From Sphingopyxis granuli NBRC 100800 (GTDB lineage: Bacteria; Pseudomonadota; Alphaproteobacteria; Sphingomonadales; Sphingomonadaceae), in the NCBI RefSeq assembly GCF_001591045.1, contig NZ_BCUA01000009.1, positions 1-64,000 of the forward strand: a stretch of DNA of 64,000 nt. Direction: 5' to 3'. This document shows positions 52,867 through 61,005 of the stretch, in pieces. Position 1 is the stretch's first letter; every line of letters begins with the position of its first letter. A program made the translations under genes and the position numbers. The notes under the pieces were generated by a model. That model saw only the letters and a list, made by a program, of their open reading frames with translations. It was not told where the DNA came from and made no database searches.

Positions 52867-53546
52867 CCGAGCGCCAGCCTGTAACCGACCCCGGGCACCG
52901 TCGCCACGACCTCGAAACCGGTGACTTCCCTTATGTCCTTGCGCAACCGCGATACCCCCGCCTGGATCGGCTGGGCCTGGGTGTCGAGGTTCCTCCATTT
53001 GGCCCACACCCGCTGCCACAACGCGTCCTGCGTGACGATGTCGCCGTCCGCCTCGACCAGCATCAGCAGGATGTCGAAGCCTTGCCCCCTCAGGTTGATC
53101 CGGCGGTCGAACCAGTGCGCGCACCGAAACTGGCGGCTCAGGTGCAGGGGCCCCGCGTGGACCATGTCGGCGTCGGCCACCGCGATGCGCCGCCGGATCG
53201 CGCGAATCCGCGCGCACAGTTCGTCGCCGTCGAAGGGCTTGGCCAGATAGTCGTCCGCGCCTTCGTCCAGTGCGGCGGCGGCGCTGTGCTGGCGGGCGAA
53301 CTGGGTCAGCATCAGGATCGGTTCGGGCGATTTCTGGCGGCGAAGCTGCGACAGCACGTCCGCCCCCGTCATCGGGGAATTCGCGATGTGCATGTCGAGG
53401 ATCACGGCATCGAACGCGGCGCGGCCGAGGCCGGCGAGCAGGTCCTCGCCGGTACGAAAGAAGCTGCCTTGCCAGCCGGCGGCGTCGAGTGTCCGGCGAA
53501 TGCGATCAATCCAGTAGCTTTCATCTTCGAGTATCGCGATATGCAT
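52863..53546 (-). CDS. OmpR-family response regulator
   Basis: A 227-residue DNA-binding regulator. The receiver domain starts MHIAILEDESYW, with the phosphoacceptor in AVILDMHI (Asp51), followed by MLTQFARQ (switch Thr) and YLAKPF (Lys). The C-terminal winged helix contains LHLSRQFRCAHWFDRRINLRG and GVSRLRKDI ... ATVPGVGYRL. It is upstream of its cognate kinase. Start at 53546 was chosen for the receiver N-terminus; an ATG at 53576 is possible. Only 47 bases separate it from the divergent gene at 53594, so a shared control region is likely. Confidence 0.93.
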   Translation of the reverse strand: MHIAILEDESYWIDRIRRTLDAAGWQGSFFRTGEDLLAGLGRAAFDAVILDMHIANSPMTGADVLSQLRRQKSPEPILMLTQFARQHSAAAALDEGADDYLAKPFDGDELCARIRAIRRRIAVADADMVHAGPLHLSRQFRCAHWFDRRINLRGQGFDILLMLVEADGDIVTQDALWQRVWAKWRNLDTQAQPIQAGVSRLRKDIREVTGFEVVATVPGVGYRLALG

Positions 53547-53593
53547 AGGCTGCGCTTTCCCCCCGGATCGTTTCATACTAGGCTAATCCGTCT

Positions 53594-54277
53594 ATGGATG
53601 CATTTGACGAATCCCGTCAGGAAATGAAGTGGCGCCGGTCCTCGCGCCGATCCGCGATGGCCTTCGCCGGGCTGGTCGCCGGGGTTCTCGCGACCGGGTT
53701 CGCGGGGGCGGAGGAGGCATCGCCCAGCGCCGTCGAGTGGCTGGCGAGGGCCGATGTCGCGCGCGAACAGGCCTATTCCACGTCCGATCCGCAGCAGCGC
53801 GCCGAAGCGCTGGTCTCGTCCGCAGAGATGCTGAGCTGGGCGAAAGGACAGGTTTTCCTGCCCGGTGGCGGCGTCGCGCCGATCGATTATGAAAGGCGGT
53901 TGGCCGAAGCGCGGCAGGCGGCCGAGAAGGCGGGCGACAGCCGCGACGATCTGCTCGACCGGCTGGCCAGGCTTCCGGGCATCGACCGCGGACGCGAAGG
54001 GGGGCGGCAGAAAGTGACCCGGCCGCCCGGCGATCCGGCCTCCGTCAACATCCGCTTCGAAGGCGGCGCGCCCGCGATCGTCTATGCCCGTACGCAATTT
54101 CCGGCCCCGCTCCGCCTGCGCGTTCGCGACGAAGCCGGCAATATCCTCTGCAACGAGGAGCGCGCGCGCGGACGCGTTCTGTGCCGCTGGCGTCCGCTCA
54201 GCCCGCAGAGCGTCGTCGTCGATACCATCGCGCCCGACGGCGGCAGCGCCGGAGCGATCAGCATCTTCACCAACTGA
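53594..54277 (+). CDS. Exported protein of unknown function
   Basis: 227 residues. The hydrophobic stretch MAFAGLVAGVLATGFAGAEE (about 22-41) is a signal peptide or anchor preceded by a basic n-region (KWRRSSRRS). A helical region (45-75, 100-130) with AEWLA/AREQAY-type content follows, and a beta-rich C-terminus with NIRFEGGAPAIVYARTQFPA and LCNEERARGRVLCRW, which contains two cysteines 13 residues apart. Family not recognised. It is divergent from the response regulator and first of three plus-strand genes on this side of the block. Confidence 0.62.
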   Translation: MDAFDESRQEMKWRRSSRRSAMAFAGLVAGVLATGFAGAEEASPSAVEWLARADVAREQAYSTSDPQQRAEALVSSAEMLSWAKGQVFLPGGGVAPIDYERRLAEARQAAEKAGDSRDDLLDRLARLPGIDRGREGGRQKVTRPPGDPASVNIRFEGGAPAIVYARTQFPAPLRLRVRDEAGNILCNEERARGRVLCRWRPLSPQSVVVDTIAPDGGSAGAISIFTN

Positions 54278-54388
54278 ACCCGCGCCGCCTGACAGATTTT
54301 GTCACGTGCGCCGAGGCGCCTTTCCATTGCATCGTGCCGCCGATGAAAGCCGGCGTCCGTCGGCCGGTCCGGACAGGGAGGCGCCGCA

Positions 54389-55030
54389 ATGGGGGTGGAG
54401 GATAAAGGAGGATTGCGGGGCGAAACGGACAGGGGTGGCGGGTCCAGCCTGTTCGTACTGGCCGCCTGTGCCTTGCTGCTGGGCGGGGGCTGGTATTGGC
54501 TGGAAGGAGGTTCGGACCGAGCCGAACCGGTCGCCGCGCCCGCAGCCCCCGAAGCGAGCCCGGATCAGGATACCCCGCCGGCCATGACGGGCGAGGCCGA
54601 AGGCGAAGGCACGCCGGCAGGCGCGTCTTCCGGCAGCGCCTTGTTCGGCGGGCTGGGCGGAACGGACGTCGCCGACAATCCAGCCGAGACCCCGCCGACG
54701 CCGTCACCGGCGCCATCCTTGCCGCCGCCCTCCTCGGGCGCCGCGCCGCTGTTCCGCCAGGCGATGGTCGGAAGCTGGTCGCGGGAGAATAGATCCTGCG
54801 AAGCCGCGTCGACGATGATCCTCGGCGAAGATGGCACCTTCGTCGTGGGGAACGAGGCGGCGGGCGACTGGAAGCTGCTGGGCAACCGGCTGATCCTGCA
54901 AGCCCGGTCGACCAGGAAATCCGAAGGGGACCTGGCCGTGTTCGAGGTGGAGCCATTGGGTAACGGTCGTATCCGCGCGAAAGGCCCCGACGGCACCATC
55001 TCTGTGCTGGTGAAATGCCCTGATTTCTAG
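54389..55030 (+). CDS. Membrane-anchored protein with small beta domain
   Basis: 213 residues: cytoplasmic N-terminus, one transmembrane helix (SLFVLAACALLLGGGWYWLE, about 20-39), a long Pro/Ala/Ser/Gly-rich linker (45-115), and a C-terminal domain of about 90 residues (MVGSWSRENRSCEAA ... LGEDGTFVV ... GDWKLLGNRLILQARS ... LVKCPDF) that resembles a small lipocalin-like beta barrel with a possible disulfide between the two cysteines. The anchor is nearly the same as in the gene at 44649. Function unknown. Confidence 0.62.
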   Translation: MGVEDKGGLRGETDRGGGSSLFVLAACALLLGGGWYWLEGGSDRAEPVAAPAAPEASPDQDTPPAMTGEAEGEGTPAGASSGSALFGGLGGTDVADNPAETPPTPSPAPSLPPPSSGAAPLFRQAMVGSWSRENRSCEAASTMILGEDGTFVVGNEAAGDWKLLGNRLILQARSTRKSEGDLAVFEVEPLGNGRIRAKGPDGTISVLVKCPDF

Positions 55031-55142
55031 GGTTCCGGGGGGCGTCGGCGGGGCACCAGCGGCGACAAGCATCCGATATGGCAATGGAACCCCTCGAAAA
55101 GCCAGCCTCACTTACGATCAGACAAGAAATGGAGCGGCCTAT

Positions 55143-56147
55143 ATGTCCTCGTGTCATTTCCGCATATCGAGAACCGGTATCTTTGGCCTGGCCGTCGTCG
55201 CCGTGGCGGCGTGCGGGTCGCAATCCCCTGCACATGACAGCGCAAATGCAGCGACCCTGGCGACACAATCCGCCGCCAATGCGACAGGGGCTCCAGCCGT
55301 CGCGGCTGGGGCGTTGCCGATCGAGCAGGGCATCTACGGCAATGTCGAGGGAGGAAGCTGCGCGCGCGCATCGCTGGTCTTCTTCTACGATGGCGCGAAT
55401 TACGGATATGTCAAACAGGCCGAGCCGGGCGCGAACGGCGCTGGCGCATATTCGGAGGTCAATCCTATCCACCGTGTCGGAGCCCCGTCACGCGACAGCG
55501 ATTTCTACGATTATTATCGTGGCTACACACTCGTCTGGAATGCGGAGAATGCAGATGGCGACGAGGATATTCTGGGGATAAAAGCGGAAGGCGACGGTCG
55601 GTTTTCCAGCATCCAGGTCAGTCAGGGCGGTGCCTCGGGCGGCGAGATGATCTCGGAAGAGGCCTATCGGAAGTGCGCCTTCGCGCAGCTTTCTCCTCAG
55701 ATGCAGGCGACGATCCGCGCCGAGCGGCCGCAACTGGCCGGCGCCGCAACCGGACAGGCGAGCACCGCGTCGCATATCCAGGGTTCCATTGAATTTCCTC
55801 CGATGGAGAAGGGATATTACGCCATCCAAACGAGCTGCGCGGCGGCGGTCGCAGACCCCTATCTGACGTTGATGTATATCGACGAGAAGCGCCAGAGCGC
55901 CGCCGATGGCAGTACGGAAACCCTTGGCTTCAGGAGTTTGGGTCACGGTCGCTACGAGCGAAGCTATCGCGCGGTCGATCCCAGCGGAAAATCCTACACG
56001 GACAGTCAGGTAATGGCGGTCAGGAGCCGCACCAGTTTCACCGTCGAATATGATGACGGCGAACATGTCACGCACACATATTGCCCAACCACCCAGATTC
56101 CGCGAGCCGAACGAATGGAATGGGGGGATCTTGTCCTCAATAGATGA
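55143..56147 (+). CDS. Lipoprotein with two copies of the Cys module
   Basis: A 334-residue predicted lipoprotein (lipobox VAAC, Cys24). After an Ala-rich linker, one module begins at residue 59 (LPIEQGIYGNVEGGSCARAS ... FFYDG) and a second at 218 (FPPMEKGYYAIQTSCAAAV ... LMYIDE ... HTYCPTTQIP). The second is clearly related to the C-terminus of the lipoprotein at 47178; the first looks like a diverged copy of the same module. The conserved pattern is P-x-x-K/Q-G-[IY]-Y-x(n)-C, later F-x-S-L-G and a second C. Family not recognised. Last gene of the block, convergent with the siderophore-receptor operon. Confidence 0.68.
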   Translation: MSSCHFRISRTGIFGLAVVAVAACGSQSPAHDSANAATLATQSAANATGAPAVAAGALPIEQGIYGNVEGGSCARASLVFFYDGANYGYVKQAEPGANGAGAYSEVNPIHRVGAPSRDSDFYDYYRGYTLVWNAENADGDEDILGIKAEGDGRFSSIQVSQGGASGGEMISEEAYRKCAFAQLSPQMQATIRAERPQLAGAATGQASTASHIQGSIEFPPMEKGYYAIQTSCAAAVADPYLTLMYIDEKRQSAADGSTETLGFRSLGHGRYERSYRAVDPSGKSYTDSQVMAVRSRTSFTVEYDDGEHVTHTYCPTTQIPRAERMEWGDLVLNR

Positions 56148-56325
56148 TCGCTAGCGCAGGCGGTGCCTGCCTTGTCCTCCTACCGCAGTGACATAAGCTC
56201 GCGGCGCGTCAGCTTTCCACGAATTCTCGCCAAAGGGCGCCAGTCAGCAGCCTGGCGAACGAAAGGCTCCGCCAGCCCGGCTCTTCACTTGCATGCCCTA
56301 CGGCGCCCGGGCGGACGGATGCTTC

Positions 56326-58539
56326 CTAGAATTCGATCGAGGCCGACGCCTTGAAGGTGCGCGGGCCACCCTGCAGCAGCCGCGAGCCGAAGGCGCTGAA
56401 GGCGTTGTAGGCAGAAGCCCAGTAGCGCTTGTTCGCGACATTATCGACGTTGAAGCGCAAGGTCAGCGGGGTGTCGCCGACCAGCGCGACATAACGCGCG
56501 CCGAGGTCGAAGCGGGTCCAGTCGTTCAGTTCGAGCGTGTTGGCCGCATCGGCCGCCTGTTTGCCGGTATAAACGACGCGGCCGACCAGCGTCAGCGCGG
56601 GCAGGAAGGGCAAATCCCATTCGACGTTGGCATTCGCCAGCACGTCCGGCACGCCGACCGCGTCATTGCCCTCGTTCAGCCCACCCTCGGTCCGGCGCAG
56701 CTTGGCGTCGTTGAAGGTCAGTCCCGAGATGATCCGCAGACCGTCGACCGGCTCGCCGTCGAGCGTGATCTCGATGCCGCGGTTCCGCTGGGTGCCGTAA
56801 TTGCCATAGATCAGCGTGGCGGGATCGACGAAGCTGTTGGGCTTGTCGATCTGGAACAGCGCGAGACCGGCATTGAAGCGGCCGAAGTTCAGCTTGCCGC
56901 CGACCTCATATTGTTTCGACCTGACCGGCGGCAGCGCCGCGCCGCCGTTGACGACGGGCAGGGGGGCCGTGCCTGGCAGGCCATCGTCGTCATAGGTCGG
57001 CGGCGCGCTCGAACCTGCCACCAGCCCCTCGATCCGGTTGGCGTAGAGGGATACGCCGGACACCGGCTTGACGACGAGGCCGAGGACCGGGGTTACGGCC
57101 GATTCCTTGTAGCCGCTGGTTTGGTCGCCTGCATTGAAAGATACCGGATCGAAGATGGTGCTGTCGTTATACGCATAGCCCTTCGTCTTGATCTCCTGCA
57201 GGCGCAGGCCGCCGGTGATCAGGATGCGGTCGTCCCAGAGGCCGAGCGTGTTCGAGACGAAGACGCTCGACAGGCGGCTGCGGGCGATCGGAAACACATT
57301 GTCGAGATCGCCGCCGACGAACTGGTTGGGCGCCGGTCGCGGCGCGACGACGGGATCGTAAAGGTTGGTGGCATAGCCGACGAGGTCGAAATCATAGGCG
57401 TTGCGGTTGACCTGCCAGTTCACCGCGACGCCGGCGTTGATTTCGTGACTGACGCCGCCGCCGGCCAGCTTGATCCGGATTCCCGCGGTGGCCGCTTCAT
57501 TATTGTCCTCCCGCGGCACATAGGAGCCGCTGCCGGTGGCGGCGCCGGTCACCGGATCGGTGACGGTGATGCCGGCGGTGGTCTGGTCCTCGCGGCCGTC
57601 GCGTGCGCCGACCTTGGCATAGAGCATCGCCGCGTCGGACAGGTCGTATTCGAGGCTGAAGGTGCCGAAGAAGTCCTTGGTCAGGATCTGGCTCCACGGC
57701 TGCGAATAATTGGTGTCGGCATCGGGCACGCGCGGGATGGCCGCGCCGATGCTGACCTGCCCGCGCCAATATGTCTGGTTCAGCCGCTGATAGTTGAGAT
57801 TCAAGGCGGCGCGCAGCGGGCCGCTGTCGTAATCGAGCGTCGCGCCCAGGACATAGCTCGAATGAAACTCATCGTTGACCGCGATGTCGCCGCGGCGCGC
57901 CGAGGCGTTGATGCGAAAACCCCATTCGTCGCCCGCGCCGAAACGGCGCGCCACGTCGACCGCGCCCGACAGGTGCGCGTCGGAAGTATAGCCGAGCGTC
58001 GCGCGCGCCATGTCGCGTTCGGCCTTTTTCGCGATCAGGTTGACGCTGCCGCCGGTTCCGCTGCCGCCCGGCGCGGCGCCGTTCAGGAAGGCGCTCGCGC
58101 CGTTGATGACCTCGACCGACGAGAACAGTTCGGGCGCGACGAGCTGGCGCGGCGTGATGCCGTAGAGGCCATCGAAGCCGACGTCGTCCGACGACAGGTC
58201 GAAGCCGCGGATGACGAAGACCTCGCCGGCGATGCCGAAGCCCAGTGCGGTGCGGATCGTCGGGTCGTTTTCCAGCACTTCGCCCAGCGAGTCTGGCTGC
58301 TGGTTGAGAATCAGCGCCTCGTTGTAGCTGCGGATGTTGAACGGAATATCCTCGGCGGCCTTGGTGCCGAACACGCCGACATTGCCGCCGGCGGTAACCT
58401 TCGTCTGGTTGTTGCGCTGCGCGGTGACGACGATGTCGTCGCTGCCGGCCGCGTTCTGCGCGATGGCAGGCGCCGCGATCGCGAGCATCGATGCCCCGGC
58501 GGTCAGGCCGATCATGCCGCGAAGCGAGAGACTGGACAT
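56326..58539 (-). CDS. TonB-dependent siderophore receptor
   Basis: 737-residue outer-membrane receptor for ferric siderophores. Signal peptide about 1-28 (ending PAIAQ), TonB box DDIVVTAQR (about 34-42), plug with NIRSYNEALILNQQPDSLGE and VFVIRGFDLSSDDVGFDG, VEVINGASAFLNGAAPGGSGTGGSVN as the plug-barrel hinge, and a barrel ending ASIEF with a terminal aromatic. These features are those of the siderophore-type subgroup. It follows PepSY and DUF3649-like genes in one operon, typical for iron-uptake modules; the siderophore is unknown. Confidence 0.93.
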   Translation of the reverse strand: MSSLSLRGMIGLTAGASMLAIAAPAIAQNAAGSDDIVVTAQRNNQTKVTAGGNVGVFGTKAAEDIPFNIRSYNEALILNQQPDSLGEVLENDPTIRTALGFGIAGEVFVIRGFDLSSDDVGFDGLYGITPRQLVAPELFSSVEVINGASAFLNGAAPGGSGTGGSVNLIAKKAERDMARATLGYTSDAHLSGAVDVARRFGAGDEWGFRINASARRGDIAVNDEFHSSYVLGATLDYDSGPLRAALNLNYQRLNQTYWRGQVSIGAAIPRVPDADTNYSQPWSQILTKDFFGTFSLEYDLSDAAMLYAKVGARDGREDQTTAGITVTDPVTGAATGSGSYVPREDNNEAATAGIRIKLAGGGVSHEINAGVAVNWQVNRNAYDFDLVGYATNLYDPVVAPRPAPNQFVGGDLDNVFPIARSRLSSVFVSNTLGLWDDRILITGGLRLQEIKTKGYAYNDSTIFDPVSFNAGDQTSGYKESAVTPVLGLVVKPVSGVSLYANRIEGLVAGSSAPPTYDDDGLPGTAPLPVVNGGAALPPVRSKQYEVGGKLNFGRFNAGLALFQIDKPNSFVDPATLIYGNYGTQRNRGIEITLDGEPVDGLRIISGLTFNDAKLRRTEGGLNEGNDAVGVPDVLANANVEWDLPFLPALTLVGRVVYTGKQAADAANTLELNDWTRFDLGARYVALVGDTPLTLRFNVDNVANKRYWASAYNAFSAFGSRLLQGGPRTFKASASIEF

Positions 58540-58583
58540 GTTATTCCCCTTTTTTGATGCGGCTTCACGCCGCGGGTCGGATG

Positions 58584-58763
58584 TCAGGTGCGGCGGAACG
58601 TCATGGCCCAGCCGACGGCGAAAACGGGTATGGCGAGTGCGGCCCAAGAAGCGGCGTCGCGAAGCCCGTCGCCGGTCAGCGCGACGACGAGGCCCGCGAT
58701 GCTGACGAGCGCAACGAGAAGCGGTGCTGCGAAGATCGCGGCGAGGCCATGTTTCTTCCTCAT
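58584..58763 (-). CDS. Small membrane protein (DUF3649-like)
   Basis: A 59-residue protein with two transmembrane helices (AAIFAAPLLVALVSIAGLVV and ASWAALAIPVFAVGWAMTF). Its ATG overlaps the PepSY stop (ATGA at 58763-58760). Small proteins of this size and topology are regularly found between PepSY and siderophore-receptor genes; the assignment to DUF3649 is by position and shape. It is 44 bases ahead of the receptor gene. Confidence 0.65.
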   Translation of the reverse strand: MRKKHGLAAIFAAPLLVALVSIAGLVVALTGDGLRDAASWAALAIPVFAVGWAMTFRRT

Positions 58764-59926
58764 TCGGCAGGCACCAGCGTGCCGCCGCTCTCGACCTCGC
58801 GAACGAGCGCGTCGGTGCCGCTGCGGCGTTTTCCGAGCCAGAGATAGAGGCCCGAACCGAGGACGATCATCGTGAAGAGGGTGAGGATCGCCCACAGGAT
58901 CTTGAGCGGCAGCCCGCCATAATCGCCAAAATGGAGCGGCTGCGACAGCGCGAGCGCCTTGGTGTACCAGGGCATCGGCCGTGCGTCGGTGAACTCCCCG
59001 GTCTCGGCGTCGATCAGCGCCGAGGTGAGCAGGCGCTCGGTCAGCGGCGTGTCGCCCTGGAAGAAGACGGCATAATGATGCCGACTGCTGAAATTGCCGC
59101 CGGGGAAGGCGATGAACTGCGGATTGTTGCCGGGGATCGCCTTGCGCGCCGCGGCCATTGCCTTGTCGATCGAGCCGTAACGCGATGGCGGCACCGCGCC
59201 CTTGCCGGCATAGGCCTTCGTCATCTCGGCGAGCTCGGTTGTCTGCCAATATTGGAAGATCGGGGTCGCGAGCGCGTTGATCACCCCGGTTGCGCCGACG
59301 ACACTCATCCACGCGAGCGCGACGATGCCGAGGAGGTTGTGATAGTCGAGCCATTTGACGCGGGCGCTGCGCGACGTGCGTAGCGTCCCGAAGTCGAGCT
59401 TCTTCATGAAGGGCGCATAGAGCACGACGCCGGAGACGATCGCGACCACGAACAGCAGCCCCATGAATCCGAGGAACAGCATGCCGGGCAGACCGAGGAA
59501 CATGTCGGTATGGAGTTGGAGCAGGAAGTGCATCACCCCGTCCTCGTCGACCGCGCCCGTCCGCTCGCCGGTCGATCGATCGAAGAGCTGGATTGTCATA
59601 TCCTGGGCAGGGGAGTCGGGGCGCGGCGCGGTGGTGATCGTCAGCGACGGCTGATCGTTGTCGAACGCCATGAAGACCGGGACTTCGCCCGGCCGGGCGG
59701 CAAGCGCCTTCGCCAGCATTTCGTCGAGCGGCCTGAGGCCCGGCGCTTCGCGCGACGAGCCGACGCCGGGCATGCCATAGGCCGGGGGGCCTTCGGTCAG
59801 CGCGTCGATTTCGTCGTGGAAGATCAGCGGCAGGCCGGTCGTGCACAGCATCAGCAGAAAAGCCGTGCAGACGATGCTCGTCCACTTATGGATGAGAAAC
59901 CAGGTCCGGACGGTCGATCGCTGCAC
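58760..59926 (-). CDS. PepSY-associated transmembrane protein (iron-uptake linked)
   Basis: A 388-residue inner-membrane protein with four helices: about 10-32 (WFLIHKWTSIVCTAFLLML), 150-175, 198-222 and 340-362. The pattern of His in HKWTS and in the second and third helices (LLQLHTDMF, YHNLLGIVALAW) matches the PepSY_TM family, some of which act as ferric-siderophore reductases. The start is a GTG at 59926. First gene of the iron operon, with an A+T-rich palindrome upstream that could bind Fur. Confidence 0.87.
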   Translation of the reverse strand: MQRSTVRTWFLIHKWTSIVCTAFLLMLCTTGLPLIFHDEIDALTEGPPAYGMPGVGSSREAPGLRPLDEMLAKALAARPGEVPVFMAFDNDQPSLTITTAPRPDSPAQDMTIQLFDRSTGERTGAVDEDGVMHFLLQLHTDMFLGLPGMLFLGFMGLLFVVAIVSGVVLYAPFMKKLDFGTLRTSRSARVKWLDYHNLLGIVALAWMSVVGATGVINALATPIFQYWQTTELAEMTKAYAGKGAVPPSRYGSIDKAMAAARKAIPGNNPQFIAFPGGNFSSRHHYAVFFQGDTPLTERLLTSALIDAETGEFTDARPMPWYTKALALSQPLHFGDYGGLPLKILWAILTLFTMIVLGSGLYLWLGKRRSGTDALVREVESGGTLVPAE

Positions 59927-59944
59927 GGAACGCTCTATTCGCGA

Positions 59945-59965
59945 TATTGAAAAGGATTATCAATA
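59945..59965. promoter_or_regulatory. Candidate Fur-type operator
   Basis: TATTGAAAAGGATTATCAATA is an imperfect palindrome 20 bases upstream of the PepSY start. It has the A+T content, size and half-sites of an iron-box, though it matches the classical GATAATGATAATCATTATC only partly. Support comes from the genes it precedes. The rest of the 158-base gap toward the divergent... the efflux genes on the same strand shows no gene. Confidence 0.4.
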
Positions 59966-60084
59966 GCAGCCATTAGGTGCCTGCTTGACGGCATGCAAGC
60001 GGTTTCGCGCCGTGGGCGGAGCAAGCCAAAGCTCGAGGCAGCGCGCGCGTTACGGTATCGTCCGCATAACGGCGTCTGTTTTCA

Positions 60085-61005
60085 TTAAGGATGCACGGGT
60101 TCCAGGCACTGCCCGGCATCGGATTCCATCTGGATGGTTGCATGCGAAATACCGAACTCGTCATGGAGCATCTCGGATATCGCTCGCCGCACGGTTTCGG
60201 GATCACTGCCGGGCTGGAAGACAGCATGCGCCGTCAGGCTCATGTCGCTTCCCGCAATCGACCAGAGATGGAGGTCGTGCACCTCCATGACCCCGGCGAC
60301 CTTGGCCATGCTCGCCCGAACCGATCCAAGATCGACGCCGCGCGGCACGCCTTGCAGCAGGATGTTCGTCGTGTCGCGCAGCAATATCCAGGTCCGCGGC
60401 AGCACCCACAGGCCGATCGCGATCGCGACGATCGGGTCGACCCAGCTCCAGCCGGTAAAATAGATCAGCGCCGCGGCGGCGATCACGCCGAGCGAGCCGA
60501 GCATGTCCGCCCACACCTCCAGATAGGCGCCCTTGACGTTGAGGCTTTCGTCCTTCCCGCCTGCGAGCACGCGCATCGCGATGAGGTTGATGACGAGCCC
60601 GGCCACGGCGACCGCGAGCATGCCGAGCGACTGCACCTCCTGCGGTTCGACGAACCTCCTGATCCCTTCATAGAGGACATAGGCGGCGACCGCGAAGAGG
60701 AGCAGCGCGTTGAACGCCGCGGCAAGGATTTCAAAACGGCGGTAGCCATAGGTGCGCCTGTCGTCGGCGGGCCGCCGCCCGATACGGATCGCCGCAAGCG
60801 CGATCGCGAGCGCTGCCGCATCAGTGAACATATGTGCGGCATCGGACAGGAGGGCGAGGCTGTTGAACAGCCACGCCCCCACCAGTTCCGCGATCAGGAA
60901 GGTGCCGGTCAGCGCCAGCGCGATCGTCAGGCTGCGGGCGTTGGCCCCGGCCGTATGATCGTGCCCGGCGTGATCGCCCTCGTCATGGCTATGCGAATGC
61001 GCCAT
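60085..61005 (-). CDS. Cation diffusion facilitator (CzcD/ZitB-like zinc or cobalt exporter)
   Basis: A 306-residue metal/proton antiporter with six transmembrane helices. The N-terminus is histidine-rich (MAHSHSHDEGDHAGHDH). The metal-site motifs are LLSDAAHMFTDAAAL in TM2 and LEVWADMLGSLGV in TM5, i.e. HxxxD and a D in the second site, with His in the first, typical of Zn-CDFs. The cytosolic C-terminal domain (about 210-295) has VHDLHLWSIAGSDMSLTAH. It overlaps the RND gene by 17 bases (its ATG lies inside the end of that gene), so the two are one operon. Confidence 0.93.
   Translation of the reverse strand: MAHSHSHDEGDHAGHDHTAGANARSLTIALALTGTFLIAELVGAWLFNSLALLSDAAHMFTDAAALAIALAAIRIGRRPADDRRTYGYRRFEILAAAFNALLLFAVAAYVLYEGIRRFVEPQEVQSLGMLAVAVAGLVINLIAMRVLAGGKDESLNVKGAYLEVWADMLGSLGVIAAAALIYFTGWSWVDPIVAIAIGLWVLPRTWILLRDTTNILLQGVPRGVDLGSVRASMAKVAGVMEVHDLHLWSIAGSDMSLTAHAVFQPGSDPETVRRAISEMLHDEFGISHATIQMESDAGQCLEPVHP

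Noticed and set aside
56293-58557. 754-residue open frame on the plus strand
   Set aside because: Antisense to the siderophore receptor; same shadow composition.
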